Assembly (NCBI GenBank): GCA_001683895.1
Contig: LXQJ01000041.1
Coordinates: 1 to 54,255, forward strand
Direction: 5' to 3'
Length of the DNA stretch: 54,255 bases
Source of the DNA: Luteimonas sp. ANT-B3E
GTDB lineage: Bacteria > Pseudomonadota > Gammaproteobacteria > Xanthomonadales > Xanthomonadaceae
This document shows positions 43,896 through 53,223 of this stretch, piece after piece (position 1 is the stretch's first letter; each line of letters begins with the position of its first letter). Both the position numbers and the translations under genes were made by a program. The notes beneath the pieces were generated by a model that was not told where the DNA came from, ran no database searches, and saw only the letters and a program-made list of their open reading frames with translations.

Positions 43896-43919
43896 AGACG
43901 CCGCCCCAGGGCGGCGTCT
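43896..43919 (+). terminator. Terminator after the RcnB-like gene
   Basis: A 10-bp perfect stem (AGACGCCGCC / GGCGGCGTCT, 4-nt loop) followed by TTCGTGT lies 48 bp after the stop. The T-run is poor, but the position fits. Confidence 0.7.
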
Positions 43920-43980
43920 TCGTGTCCGGACGCTGGTGTCCGCGGGCGTGCGGCCGGGCCGGCAGCCGCGGCGGCGACGG

Positions 43981-43986
43981 TACAAT
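43981..43986 (+). promoter_or_regulatory. Putative -10 element of glyA
   Basis: TACAAT lies 29 bp before the glyA ATG, just after a GC-rich stretch. No -35 is evident. Confidence 0.5.
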
Positions 43987-44015
43987 CGCAGGCCCACCCG
44001 AGTCCGGAGCCCGCG

Positions 44016-45269
44016 ATGTTTCCACGTGACAGCCGCATCGAAGGCTACGACCCCGAACTCGCCGCCGCCATCGCCGCCGAGGTCCAGCGCCAGCAGGACC
44101 ACGTCGAGCTGATCGCCTCGGAGAACTACTGCAGCCCGCGGGTGATGGAGGCGCAGGGCAGCCAGCTGACCAACAAGTACGCTGAGGGCTATCCGGGCAA
44201 GCGCTACTACGGCGGCTGCGAGCATGTCGACATTGCCGAGCAGCTGGCGATCGACCGCGCCTGCGAGCTGTTCGACTGTGACTACGCCAACGTGCAGCCG
44301 CACTCGGGGTCGCAGGCCAACCAGGCGGTGTTCCTGGCGCTGCTTGAGCCGGGCGACCGGATCCTCGGCATGTCGCTGGCGCATGGCGGGCACCTGACCC
44401 ACGGCGCCAAGGTCAACTTCAGCGGCAAGCTGTTCGACGCCGCGCAGTACGGCGTCGACGAGCAGGGCCTGATCGACTACGCCGAGGTCGAGCGGCTGGC
44501 CCACGCGCACCGGCCGAAGATGATCATCGCCGGCTTCAGCGCGTACTCGCAGGTAGTCGACTGGGCGCGCTTCCGCCAGATCGCGGACGCGGTCGACGCG
44601 GTCCTGTTCGTCGACATGGCGCACGTCGCCGGCCTGGTCGCCGCGGGCGTCTATCCCAGCCCGCTGCCGCACGCGCACGTGGTGACCTCGACCACGCACA
44701 AGACGCTGCGCGGACCGCGCGGCGGCATCATCCTCGCGCGCGGCGCCGACGAGGCGATGCGCAAGAAATTCCAGAGCCTGATCTTCCCGGGCATCCAGGG
44801 CGGGCCGCTGATGCACGTGATCGCGGCCAAGGCGGTGGCGTTTCGCGAGGCGCTCGAGCCCGGCTTCCGCGACTATCAGCGCCAGGTCATCGCCAACGCG
44901 CAGGCGATGGCGCAGGTGATCATCGGACGCGGCTACCGGATCGTGTCCGGTGGTACGCAGAACCACCTGATGCTGGTCGACATGATCGGCAAGGGCATCA
45001 CCGGCAAGGCCGCGGAGGAAGCGCTGGGCCGCGCCCACATCACCGTCAACAAGAACGCCGTGCCCAACGACCCGCAGAAGCCCTTCGTCACCTCCGGCCT
45101 GCGCCTCGGCACGCCGGCGATCACCACCCGCGGCTATGGCGTCGACGAGTCCACCGAGCTGGCGCACTGGATCTGCGACGTGCTCGATGCGCCCAAGGAC
45201 GAGGGCTTGATCGCCACCGTGCGCGACAAGGTCACGGCGCAATGCCGGCGGTTCCCGGTGTACGGCTGA
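44016..45269 (+). CDS. glyA: Serine hydroxymethyltransferase
   Basis: 417 aa, exactly the usual size. It converts serine and tetrahydrofolate to glycine and 5,10-methylene-THF. The PLP-binding lysine lies in [33 protein letters not shown] and [14 protein letters not shown] are family motifs. nrdR starts 10 bp after the stop, a common gammaproteobacterial pairing that continues into the rib genes. Confidence 0.97.
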   Translation: MFPRDSRIEGYDPELAAAIAAEVQRQQDHVELIASENYCSPRVMEAQGSQLTNKYAEGYPGKRYYGGCEHVDIAEQLAIDRACELFDCDYANVQPHSGSQANQAVFLALLEPGDRILGMSLAHGGHLTHGAKVNFSGKLFDAAQYGVDEQGLIDYAEVERLAHAHRPKMIIAGFSAYSQVVDWARFRQIADAVDAVLFVDMAHVAGLVAAGVYPSPLPHAHVVTSTTHKTLRGPRGGIILARGADEAMRKKFQSLIFPGIQGGPLMHVIAAKAVAFREALEPGFRDYQRQVIANAQAMAQVIIGRGYRIVSGGTQNHLMLVDMIGKGITGKAAEEALGRAHITVNKNAVPNDPQKPFVTSGLRLGTPAITTRGYGVDESTELAHWICDVLDAPKDEGLIATVRDKVTAQCRRFPVYG

Positions 45270-45279
45270 CGCCGGACCG

Positions 45280-45804
45280 ATGCACTGCCCGTTCTGCCAG
45301 CACACCGATACCCGGGTCATCGACTCGCGCGTCAGTGACGACGGCGCCACCATCCGCCGGCGCCGCGAATGCGAGGCCTGCGGCGAGCGCTTCAGCACGC
45401 TGGAAACGATCGAGCTCAAGCTGCCGGTGATCATCAAGTCCGACGGCCGGCGCGACACCTTCGACGCACGCAAGCTGCGCATGGGCTTCGATCGCGCGCT
45501 CAACAAGCGCCCGGTGGCCGAGGAGCACGTCGAGGCCGCGGTGCGCGCGGTGATCCACCACCTGCGCATGACCACCGAGCGTGAGGTCGCATCGCGACGC
45601 GTTGGCGAGTTCGTCATGGCTGAGCTGCGCAAGCTCGACCACGTCGGATACGTGCGCTTTGCGTCGGTGTACCGGTCGTTCGAGGACGTGGCGGATTTCC
45701 GCGAGGAACTTGACCGGCTGGAGCGCGACCTGCCCGGCGAGGGCCAGCTGCCGCTGCTGGCGGAAAGAGCGCCCGCGGCGCCGGAGAAGGGCCGCAAGCG
45801 CTGA
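45280..45804 (+). CDS. nrdR: NrdR transcriptional repressor of ribonucleotide reductase genes
   Basis: 174 aa. The zinc ribbon (CPFC at 3-6 and CEAC further on) reads DNA, and an ATP-cone domain ([19 protein letters not shown]) senses dATP/ATP. It shuts nrd operons when dNTPs are high. No NrdR box was found in this window, so its targets lie elsewhere. Confidence 0.96.
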   Translation: MHCPFCQHTDTRVIDSRVSDDGATIRRRRECEACGERFSTLETIELKLPVIIKSDGRRDTFDARKLRMGFDRALNKRPVAEEHVEAAVRAVIHHLRMTTEREVASRRVGEFVMAELRKLDHVGYVRFASVYRSFEDVADFREELDRLERDLPGEGQLPLLAERAPAAPEKGRKR

Positions 45805-45877
45805 GCGCGGCACGCGGCCCCGGATCGGGGCCCGACGTGGCGCGGATGACTCCCCCACCACGCGAAGGATGCCCCGC

Positions 45878-47059
45878 ATGACTCCGATGACCGACGCCGC
45901 CTTCGACGCCCGCGACCACGTCATGATGGCGCGCGCGCTGCGGCTCGCGGCGCTGGGCGCCTACACGACGCGACCCAACCCGATGGTCGGCTGCGTCGTC
46001 GCGCACGGCGACGAAGTCGTCGGCGAAGGCTGGCACGCACGGCAGGGCGGACCGCACGCGGAGGTTCTCGCGCTGGCCACCGCCGGCGACCGTGCGCGCG
46101 GCGCGACCGCGTACGTGACACTCGAGCCCTGCGCCCACACCGGCGCCACCGGGCCATGCGCAACGGCACTGGTCGAAGCCGGCGTCGCACGCGTGGTCGC
46201 GGCGATGCGCGACCCGTTCCCGCAGGTGGATGGCCGTGGCTTCGACCGGCTGCGCGAAGCCGGCATCGCGGTCACCGACGGGCTGATGGCCGTGCAGGCG
46301 CGGGCGCTGAACCGCGCGTTCCTGTCGCGGGTCGAACGCGGCCGGCCGTGGCTGCGCATCAAGCTCGGCATGAGCCTGGACGGCCGCACCGCGCTGTCCG
46401 ACGGCAGCTCGCAGTGGATCACCGGCGACGCCGCCCGCGCCGACGTCATGCACTGGCGCGCGCGCAGCGGCGCGCTGCTCACCGGCTCCGGCACGGTGCT
46501 GGCCGACGACCCGCGGCTGACGGTGCGGCTGGACGACGACATCGGCTTCGTGCCGCCCCTGCGGGTGGTGCTGGATCCGGGGCTGGCGACGGTGGCGCGC
46601 GGCCGCGTGCGCGACGGCGCGGCGCCGACGCTTTACCTGCACGCTCCCGATACGAAGCCGCCGCGCGGCCTGGCCGTGGACCGCGCGGCGATCGCCATGA
46701 ACGGTGGTGGCCTGGACCTGAAGGCGGTCCTAAAACTGCTCGCCGGGCGCGGCATCGGCGAGGTCCAGGTCGAAGCCGGGGCCACGCTGGCCGGCGCATT
46801 CCTGCGCGCCGGGCTGGTCGACGAGCTGCTGCTGTACGTGGCACCCGTGCTGCTCGGCGACCGCGCGCGACCGCTGTTCGCGGGCCTCGGAATCGATGCG
46901 ATGGCGCAGCGGCATCGGCTGCAGCTGATGGAGACGGTGCGCGTCGGCGATGACCTGCGTCTGCTGCTGCGGCCGGAGGCCGGAGCCGTGCCGACACCCG
47001 CGTCGTCGCCTGCGGTGGTGTCGACCGTGCCAGCCAGTGCGTCAACGTCGGAAGGCTGA
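45878..47059 (+). CDS. ribD: RibD bifunctional deaminase/reductase
   Basis: 393 aa. It performs the second and third steps of riboflavin synthesis. The N-terminal cytidine-deaminase-like domain has HAEVLAL and PCAHTGATGPC as zinc site; the C-terminal reductase has KLGMSLDGRTAL and VEAGATLAGAFLRAG. The ATG at 45878 follows AAGGA at 8 bp; ATGs at 45869 and 45887 are alternatives. An Ala/Ser/Pro tail of about 20 residues is extra. It lies upstream of the FMN riboswitch. Confidence 0.94.
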   Translation: MTPMTDAAFDARDHVMMARALRLAALGAYTTRPNPMVGCVVAHGDEVVGEGWHARQGGPHAEVLALATAGDRARGATAYVTLEPCAHTGATGPCATALVEAGVARVVAAMRDPFPQVDGRGFDRLREAGIAVTDGLMAVQARALNRAFLSRVERGRPWLRIKLGMSLDGRTALSDGSSQWITGDAARADVMHWRARSGALLTGSGTVLADDPRLTVRLDDDIGFVPPLRVVLDPGLATVARGRVRDGAAPTLYLHAPDTKPPRGLAVDRAAIAMNGGGLDLKAVLKLLAGRGIGEVQVEAGATLAGAFLRAGLVDELLLYVAPVLLGDRARPLFAGLGIDAMAQRHRLQLMETVRVGDDLRLLLRPEAGAVPTPASSPAVVSTVPASASTSEG

Positions 47060-47194
47060 GGCCGTGCGCTGCGCTCGCGGATGTCGCTGATGCCGTTGAT
47101 GCCGCTGGCGTCGCTGCCGTCCGCGACGCAACGCAGCGTCTGCGCCGGCCGATGTCCGTGCACGCGCGGCGCCAGCCGGCCGCCTGAGGGCGGG

Positions 47195-47203
47195 TGATAA
47201 ACT
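47195..47203 (+). promoter_or_regulatory. Putative extended -10 promoter for the FMN-regulated ribE operon
   Basis: TGATAAACT matches the extended -10 form TGnTATAAT. It lies 41 bp upstream of the FMN aptamer and 135 bp after ribD, so ribE-ribBX could be transcribed separately from ribD. Confidence 0.5.
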
Positions 47204-47243
47204 GCGCGCGCCGGGACTGCGCGATGCAGCAGCCGGCGAGCGA

Positions 47244-47434
47244 CGTCTTCGGGGCGGGGTGCGAGTCCCCACCGGCGGTAGGCGTGCCCCGGTGCGATGT
47301 CGGCACCGGAGTGCGCGAGCCCGCGAGCGCCCGCTGTCGCGCCAAGGCGCGGCGCGGGGTCAGCAGATCCGGTCCGATGCCGGAGCCGACGGTTGGAGGC
47401 AAGTGCCTCCAGAAAGTCCGGATGCAAGAAGACG
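47244..47434 (+). promoter_or_regulatory. FMN riboswitch (RFN element)
   Basis: About 191 nt. All core motifs are present in order: CTTCGGGGCGGGGTG, CCCCACCGGCGGTA, GCCCGCGAGCG, GGTCAGCAGATCCGGT, GATGCCGGAGCCGACGGT and AAAGTCCGGATGCAAGAAGA. Helix P1 closes with CGTCTTC (47244-47250) and GAAGACG (47428-47434). The aptamer ends 67 nt before ribE. No U-rich terminator is visible there, so control at translation of ribE is more likely than premature termination. Confidence 0.97.
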
Positions 47435-47501
47435 GCCACGCGCGGCGCCTGCGCGTGCCTGCCCCGTGCGCGTCATCGACCTACCGAGCCCGGAGTGCAC
47501 G

Positions 47502-48131
47502 ATGTTCACTGGTCTGATTGAAGGCGTCGGCACGCTCGCCACGCGCGAACCCCGCGGCGGCGACTCCCGGCTGCGCATTGCCGCCGGCACCTTGCCCGGA
47601 TTTGCCGGCGCGGCCGCCGACGTGGTGCTGGGCGAAAGCATTTCGGTCAACGGCGTGTGCCTGACGGTGGTTGCTTTCGACGCCGATGGCTTCGACGCCG
47701 ACGCCTCCAGCGAGACGCTGTCGCTGACCACGCTCGGCACGCTGCCGGTCGGCTCGGCCGTCAACCTCGAGCGCGCGCTGCGCGTCGGCGACCGCCTCGG
47801 CGGGCACCTCGTCAGCGGGCACGTCGACGGCGTCGGCCACGTCGCGTCAATCGAAGACGACGGCCGCGCGCAGCGCTGGCGGTTCTCGGCGCCGGCGACG
47901 CTGCTGCGCTACGTCGCGCTGAAAGGCTCGATCTGCGTCGACGGCGTCAGCCTTACCGTCAACGATGTCGACGACGCCGGCTTCGCGGTCGCGCTGGTGC
48001 CGCACACGCTCGCGCACACCGCCTTCGGCGGCGCCGCGGTCGGGGATGCTGTCAACCTCGAGGTCGACCTTGTCGCCCGCTATGTTGAACGGCTGATCCC
48101 CGATCGCGACGCCCGCACCGCAGCCGCCTGA
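47502..48131 (+). CDS. ribE: Riboflavin synthase (alpha chain)
   Basis: 209 aa. It dismutates 6,7-dimethyl-8-ribityllumazine to riboflavin. Two lumazine-binding repeats are visible: MFTGLIEGVG / ESISVNGVCLTVV and GHVDGVGHV / GSICVDGVSLTVN. It is the first gene after the FMN riboswitch. Confidence 0.96.
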   Translation: MFTGLIEGVGTLATREPRGGDSRLRIAAGTLPGFAGAAADVVLGESISVNGVCLTVVAFDADGFDADASSETLSLTTLGTLPVGSAVNLERALRVGDRLGGHLVSGHVDGVGHVASIEDDGRAQRWRFSAPATLLRYVALKGSICVDGVSLTVNDVDDAGFAVALVPHTLAHTAFGGAAVGDAVNLEVDLVARYVERLIPDRDARTAAA

Positions 48132-48184
48132 CTCCACCGCGACCGCCGCGCGGTCGCCGACTCCTTCCTCCCCCAGGCGCCCCG

Positions 48185-49282
48185 ATGCCCTTTGCCACCA
48201 TCCCCGAACTGCTGCAGGAACTCCGCGCCGGCCGCATGGTCGTCATCGTCGACGACGAGGACCGCGAGAACGAGGGCGACCTGATCATGCCCGCCGAACT
48301 GGTGCGGCCGTCCGACATCAACTTCATGGTCACGCATGCGCGCGGGCTGGTCTGCCTGTCGCTGACCCGCGAGCGCTGCCGGCAGCTGGGCCTGCCGCCG
48401 ATGGTCCGCGACAACACCTCCTCGCACGGCACCAACTTCACGGTCAGCATCGAGGCTGCGGAAGGCGTGACCACCGGCATCTCCGCCTACGACCGGGCGC
48501 ACACCATCCGCACCGCGGTCCGCCCCGACGCGACGCCGCGCGACCTGTCACAGCCCGGCCACATCTTCCCGCTGCAGGCACAGCCCGGCGGCGTGCTCAA
48601 CCGCGCCGGCCACACCGAGGCCGCCAGCGACCTGGCGCGGCTGGCGGGGCTGGAGCCGGCCGGCGTGCTGGTCGAGATCCTCAACCCCGACGGCAGCATG
48701 GCGCGGCGGCCGGAGCTGGAGGTGTTCGCGCGCGAGCACGGACTGAAGATGGGTTCGATCGAGGCGCTGATCCGCCATCGCGTGGCGACCGAGCACACGG
48801 TCGAGCGCGTCGACGAGCGCGCGATCGACACCGAGCACGGCGGATTCACCCTGGTCACCTACCGCGACCGCATCAGCCACGTGCTGCACCACGCGCTGCT
48901 GCGCGGCGCTCCCGACGCCGGCACCCCCACGCTGGTGCGCGTGCACATGCAGAACCCGCTGGCCGACGCGCTGCACTGGCGGCGTGCGGACTTCGGACCC
49001 GCAGTCGGCGACGTGCTGGCGACGATCGCCGCCGTCGGCAGCGGCGCTCTCGTGCTGCTGGGCGAACCGCAGGATCCCGAGCGCCTGCTGGCGCGCATCC
49101 GTGAGCAGCCTGGCGCGCCCGCGGCGGGTGGCGGGCTGGCCGAGTGGCGCCGCAACGGTGCCGGCAGCCAGATCCTCGCCGATTTGGGGCTTGGCCGGCT
49201 GCGGGTGATGGGCACCCCACGCAAGCAGGTGGGCCTGGCAGGCTTCGACCTGGAGGTCGTCGAATACGTCGATGCCGGCTGA
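48185..49282 (+). CDS. ribB: DHBP synthase with degenerate GTP-cyclohydrolase-like domain (RibBX type)
   Basis: 365 aa. The N-terminal 3,4-dihydroxy-2-butanone-4-phosphate synthase domain is intact (VIVDDEDRENEGDL, SSHGTNFTVSIEAAEGVTTG, AGHTEAASDLARLAGL). The C-terminal half aligns to GTP cyclohydrolase II but lacks the three zinc-binding cysteines: the SECLTGD..CDCG region is replaced by MQNPLADALHWRRADFG, and no cysteine occurs after C64. So it should make only DHBP. This matches the RibBX variants described in Proteobacteria. True RibA must lie elsewhere. Confidence 0.9.
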   Translation: MPFATIPELLQELRAGRMVVIVDDEDRENEGDLIMPAELVRPSDINFMVTHARGLVCLSLTRERCRQLGLPPMVRDNTSSHGTNFTVSIEAAEGVTTGISAYDRAHTIRTAVRPDATPRDLSQPGHIFPLQAQPGGVLNRAGHTEAASDLARLAGLEPAGVLVEILNPDGSMARRPELEVFAREHGLKMGSIEALIRHRVATEHTVERVDERAIDTEHGGFTLVTYRDRISHVLHHALLRGAPDAGTPTLVRVHMQNPLADALHWRRADFGPAVGDVLATIAAVGSGALVLLGEPQDPERLLARIREQPGAPAAGGGLAEWRRNGAGSQILADLGLGRLRVMGTPRKQVGLAGFDLEVVEYVDAG

Positions 49283-49300
49283 GCGCCGCGGCACGCGCGG

Positions 49301-49306
49301 TAGACT
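49301..49306 (+). promoter_or_regulatory. Putative -10 element of ribH
   Basis: TAGACT lies 28 bp before the ribH ATG in the 51-bp ribB-ribH gap. It may give ribH-nusB-thiL expression outside FMN control. Confidence 0.4.
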
Positions 49307-49333
49307 GTCGCCCCCTTCCCACAGCGCCGGCCG

Positions 49334-49801
49334 ATGACCCACCACGAAGGCGCACTGCGCGCACCCGAGGGCGCGCGCTTCGCGATCATCGCCAGTCGCT
49401 GGAACCCGCGCATCACCGATGCGCTGGTCGCCGGGGCGCGCGAAACCTTCGCCGGCAACGGCGTCGGCGAGGCCTCGGTCGACGTGATCCGCGTGCCCGG
49501 TGCGTGGGAGATCCCGGTGGCGGCCGCGCGGGTTGCAGCGTCTGGCGTCTACAGCGGCATCGTCGCGCTGGGCTGCGTGGTCCGCGGCGACACGCGCCAC
49601 TTCGAGCACGTCGCGGACCGCTGCGCCGACGGCCTGATGCGCGTGGCATTGGACTCCGGCGTGCCGGTCGCCAACGGCGTGCTGGCGGTCGACGACCAGA
49701 TCGACGCCGAGCACCGCGCCGGGGGCAGCCACGGCAACAAGGGCGAGGAGTGCGCGCTTGTGGTGGTCGAAATGGCGTCGCTGATGGCGTCGCTGCCGTG
49801 A
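49334..49801 (+). CDS. ribH: 6,7-dimethyl-8-ribityllumazine synthase
   Basis: 155 aa. It condenses DHBP with the pyrimidinedione to give lumazine, in a large icosahedral or decameric shell. The motifs [42 protein letters not shown] and NKGEECAL are typical. The stop overlaps the nusB start. Confidence 0.96.
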   Translation: MTHHEGALRAPEGARFAIIASRWNPRITDALVAGARETFAGNGVGEASVDVIRVPGAWEIPVAAARVAASGVYSGIVALGCVVRGDTRHFEHVADRCADGLMRVALDSGVPVANGVLAVDDQIDAEHRAGGSHGNKGEECALVVVEMASLMASLP

Positions 49802-50268
49802 GCCAGGGACGCGGCCCGCGCCGCGACGGCGTCGACCCGGTTGCGCGATCGCGCTCGCGCCGGCGCGCGCTGCAGGCGGTGTATGCGATGCAGCTGTCGG
49901 GGGCGAAGGCCGACGACGCGATCTCGCAGTTCGCGCACGAGCAGGCGCACGAGGCGGCGGACCTGCCGTATTTCGAGGAGCTGGTGCGGGGCGTCGGCAC
50001 CCGTTACCGCGAGCTCGACGCGGCGCTGCTGCCGTTCCTCGACCGCGGCATCGACGAGGTCGACCCGATCGAGCGCGCGATGCTGCGCATCGCCGCCTAC
50101 GAGCTGCAGCACCGTCCCGATGTGCCGTACCGGGTGGTGATCGACGAGGCGCTGAAGACCGTCAAGCGCTTCGGGTCCGAGCACGGCCACACCTATGTCA
50201 ACAGCGTGCTCGATCGCGCCGCGGCCGACTGGCGCGCGGTCGAGATCCAGGGCACGCGCGGCGCCTGA
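49798..50268 (+). CDS. nusB: Transcription antitermination factor NusB
   Basis: 156 aa from a GTG that overlaps the ribH stop (GTGA). It binds boxA RNA with NusE in rRNA antitermination. The all-helical fold is recognisable from [38 protein letters not shown] and [19 protein letters not shown]. The ribH-nusB-thiL order is common in gammaproteobacteria. Confidence 0.95.
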   Translation: MSQGRGPRRDGVDPVARSRSRRRALQAVYAMQLSGAKADDAISQFAHEQAHEAADLPYFEELVRGVGTRYRELDAALLPFLDRGIDEVDPIERAMLRIAAYELQHRPDVPYRVVIDEALKTVKRFGSEHGHTYVNSVLDRAAADWRAVEIQGTRGA

Positions 50269-50281
50269 GCGCGGTTCGACG

Positions 50282-51280
50282 GTGACCGCGGAGTTCGACC
50301 TCATCGCGCGCATCCGCGCGCACGCGGCCGCGGCACCGCGCCGCGGCGACGTGGTGCTCGGGATCGGCGACGATGCCGCGCTGCTGCAGCCGCCCGTCGA
50401 CCAGCAGATCGTGGTCGCGATGGACACGCTCAACGTCGGCGTGCATTTCCCCGACGACACCGCTCCCGGCGACATCGGCTGGAAGTCGCTGGCGGTCAAC
50501 CTGTCCGACCTGGCCGCGATGGGCGCGGATCCCGCGTGGTGCACGCTGTCGCTGTCGCTGCCCGGCGCCGATGCGGCGTGGGTCGATGCGTTCCTCGACG
50601 GCTTCGGCGCGCTGGCGGCGGTGCACGGCGTGACGCTGGTCGGTGGCGACACCACGCGCGGGCCGCTGTCGGTCTGCGTCGCCGCGCACGGCTTCGTGCC
50701 ACCGGGACAGGCACTGCGCCGCGATGGCGCGCGGCCGGGCGACGGCGTCTGGATCACCGGGACCGTCGGTGAGGCGGCCGCTGCGCTCGCGCAGTGGCGT
50801 GCCGGCAGCGGCCCTGTCGACGCGCCGCTGCGTGCGCGGCTCGACCGTCCGACGCCGCGGGTCGACGTGGGCCTGCGTCTGCGTGGCGTCGCCAGCGCGT
50901 GCATCGATGTCTCGGACGGCGTCGTGGCCGACCTCGGACACCTCTGCAGCGCGAGCGCGGTCGGCGTCGAACTCGCGATCGACGCGCTGCCGTGGACCGA
51001 ACTGCTGCGCAGCCGCTTCGACCTCGACGCGCGCCGCGCGCTGCAGGCAGGCGGCGGCGACGATTACGAACTGTGCTTTACCGCACCGGCTGCTGCCAGC
51101 AGCGATGTGGCCGCCATCGCCGAAGCCACCGGCGTCCAGATCGTCCGCGTCGGCACGGTGGTCGATGCGCGTGGGCAGGGAGACAGCGTGCGTGCCTTCG
51201 ATGCCGACGGCGTGGCGTGGCATGCCGACGTGCGTGGCCATGAGCACTTCGCGATCGCCCGGAGCGACCGGCCGGGCTGA
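50282..51280 (+). CDS. thiL: Thiamine-monophosphate kinase
   Basis: 332 aa from a GTG 13 bp after nusB. It phosphorylates thiamine monophosphate to thiamine pyrophosphate. The PurM-like fold shows LGIGDDAALLQPP, VNLSDLAAMGADPAW, LVGGDTTRGPLS and DVSDGVVADLGHL. The frame upstream of the GTG overlaps nusB and is not conserved. Confidence 0.94.
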   Translation: MTAEFDLIARIRAHAAAAPRRGDVVLGIGDDAALLQPPVDQQIVVAMDTLNVGVHFPDDTAPGDIGWKSLAVNLSDLAAMGADPAWCTLSLSLPGADAAWVDAFLDGFGALAAVHGVTLVGGDTTRGPLSVCVAAHGFVPPGQALRRDGARPGDGVWITGTVGEAAAALAQWRAGSGPVDAPLRARLDRPTPRVDVGLRLRGVASACIDVSDGVVADLGHLCSASAVGVELAIDALPWTELLRSRFDLDARRALQAGGGDDYELCFTAPAAASSDVAAIAEATGVQIVRVGTVVDARGQGDSVRAFDADGVAWHADVRGHEHFAIARSDRPG

Positions 51281-51365
51281 CATGCCGGTACCGCGATCAC
51301 GCCGCTGCGGCGTCACGCGAACCATCGCTTGCGCACCAGCCCCCCCGGACCGCAACCCGCAGCGG

Positions 51366-52286
51366 CTACCGGCGTGGTGCGAGTGCTCGCGCTGCGTCAG
51401 GTAGAACCCGCCGCAGCACCGACAGCGCGAAGCGCCCGGCGATCGCTGCCAGCACCGACGCCTGGACGAGCAGCGTCCGACGCGGGGCCTCGAAGCGGCG
51501 GAAATAACGCCACAGCCCGCGGTGCTTGTGCCACTCGACGAAGATCGGCCGCGCGCGGCTGGAGACGCCGCGCAGGTGCACCACGTGGACATCGTTGGCG
51601 ACCGCCACCAGCGCCCCGGCGTCGCGCGCGCGGCGGCACAGGTCCAGGTCCTCGGCGTGCAGGCGGTAGCCGGCATCGAGCCCGCCGAGGCGGTCGAACA
51701 GCGCGCGCGGCAGCAGCATCAGCGCACCGGAGACCGCGTCGACCGCCTGCACCACACGCGCGGGATCCAGCGGCAGCGACAGGTCGCGCCCGGCGCGCCG
51801 CGACAGCATCGCCGCGAAATCGGGATCACGCCGCCGTGCCGCACCGTCGCCGACGCCGTGGTCGTCGACCAGGTCCACGCCCAGCAGGCACGGCCGCTGC
51901 TGTGCCTGCGCATGGCGCAGCAGGCGCAGCAGGGCGTCCGCATCGGGCAGGCAGTCCGGGTTCACGAACGCCAGCCACGGGGCCGCGCTGTCGCGTGCGC
52001 CCTGGTTGCAGGCCGCGGAAAATCCGGGATTGTCGGGGTTGGCGACAAAGCGCACGCGCGCGTCGGCCAGCGCGTGGCGCTGCACGATGGCCAGCGTGCC
52101 GTCGACCGACGCGTTGTCGACGACGCGGATCTCCACCACGCCAGCGCTGGCGCGCAGCCGCGACAGGCAGTCGTCGATCGTCGGCGCGCTGGCGTGGGTC
52201 ACGACGATCGCCGCGATACCGTCACCGGCCGCGACCGTGGTCGGCACCACCGCGATGGCTGCCCCGGCGGCAACCGGCATGCTCAC
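51366..52286 (-). CDS. Family 2 glycosyltransferase (rhamnosyltransferase-like)
   Basis: 306 aa. A GT-A fold is clear: AIVVTHASAPTIDDCLSRL, then VVDNASVDGT, GFSAACNQGA, FVNPDC in place of DxD and HAEDLDLCRRARDAG near the catalytic base. It resembles WbbL-type transferases that use dTDP-rhamnose in O-antigen or other surface glycans. The GTG at 52286 overlaps the stop of the upstream gene; an ATG two codons on is an alternative. The acceptor is unknown. Confidence 0.85.
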   Translation of the reverse strand: MSMPVAAGAAIAVVPTTVAAGDGIAAIVVTHASAPTIDDCLSRLRASAGVVEIRVVDNASVDGTLAIVQRHALADARVRFVANPDNPGFSAACNQGARDSAAPWLAFVNPDCLPDADALLRLLRHAQAQQRPCLLGVDLVDDHGVGDGAARRRDPDFAAMLSRRAGRDLSLPLDPARVVQAVDAVSGALMLLPRALFDRLGGLDAGYRLHAEDLDLCRRARDAGALVAVANDVHVVHLRGVSSRARPIFVEWHKHRGLWRYFRRFEAPRRTLLVQASVLAAIAGRFALSVLRRVLPDAARALAPRR

Positions 52287-53197
52287 GGCAACACGTCCGC
52301 GTCGTCATGCGGGACCAGGGGCGCATCGGCTCCCGGATCCGCTGCAACGCCCGCGAACAGCTCGCCCTGAGGTGGCGCCGCCGCCGCGTGCCGCCAGCGC
52401 GTCGACAGCGCCGCGCGCATCGCCTGCAGCGGGTCGTCCATCAGGAAGGTCGCCAGGCGCGGATGCCACGCCGGCCAGCGCACCGCCAGCGCGTCGAGGT
52501 CGCCCTCGGCCGGGCCGCCTTCGCCGCCGCGCGCGACGAACGCGGTCTCGCACAGCGCGTTGCGCCAGCCGAGCCCGGACAGCCGCAGCGACAGGTCGAT
52601 CAGCGCCGCGTACCAGGACGCGTAGCTGGACGCGTCCAGCCCGCCTGCACGGCGCCGCGCGCTGCCACGTATCAGAACCGCATGGTCGACGGCCGCCGGG
52701 AGCTCGGGATGCAGCGGCGGCATGGCCGCTGCCGCGGCGGCGATGCGCGCTGCGTCGGGTGCCTCACCCACTTCACCCACCCGCGGCCAGCTGGCGCTCT
52801 CGCCGGCGTTGCACCACGGGGTCGCGGTCGCGATCGCGCCGTCGCGCGCCAGGCAGGCCTCCAGCTGCATCAGCCAGCCCGGCGCCGGGATCGCATCCGG
52901 CGCCAGCACCACCACGTCGGCATCCGCGCAGGCGCGAAGCATCTCGTCGAGGTGCGCCACTTCGCCGACGCGACGCTCGCGGCGCGTGTAATGGGCCTGC
53001 AGCGGCGTGCGCGCCAGCCAGCGCTCGACGATCGCCAGCGCGCGCGGCCCGGCCTGCGCATCGTCGCCCAGCCAGACCCGCGTGCCCGCAGGCGTGCCGG
53101 CGTCGAGTCCCGCCAGGCAGGCATCGAGCGCGTCGTCGTCGACGCCGACCGGCAGCAGCACGACCGGCAGCGCCGCGGCCGGCGGCCGCTCAGCCAC
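52283..53197 (-). CDS. Glycosyltransferase-like protein (degenerate GT2)
   Basis: 304 aa from a GTG start. The plan is GT2-like (LPVVLLPVGVDDDALDACLA, ADVVVLAPDAIPAPGWL, WCNAGESASWPR), but a canonical DxD and the ED catalytic motif are not obvious, so activity is uncertain. It overlaps the next glycosyltransferase by 4 bp and follows the secretin gene by 26 bp, so all three are probably co-transcribed. Confidence 0.6.
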   Translation of the reverse strand: MAERPPAAALPVVLLPVGVDDDALDACLAGLDAGTPAGTRVWLGDDAQAGPRALAIVERWLARTPLQAHYTRRERRVGEVAHLDEMLRACADADVVVLAPDAIPAPGWLMQLEACLARDGAIATATPWCNAGESASWPRVGEVGEAPDAARIAAAAAAMPPLHPELPAAVDHAVLIRGSARRRAGGLDASSYASWYAALIDLSLRLSGLGWRNALCETAFVARGGEGGPAEGDLDALAVRWPAWHPRLATFLMDDPLQAMRAALSTRWRHAAAAPPQGELFAGVAADPGADAPLVPHDDADVLP

Positions 53198-53223
53198 GCG
53201 TCGCGTCGCCTGCGGCCATCGGG

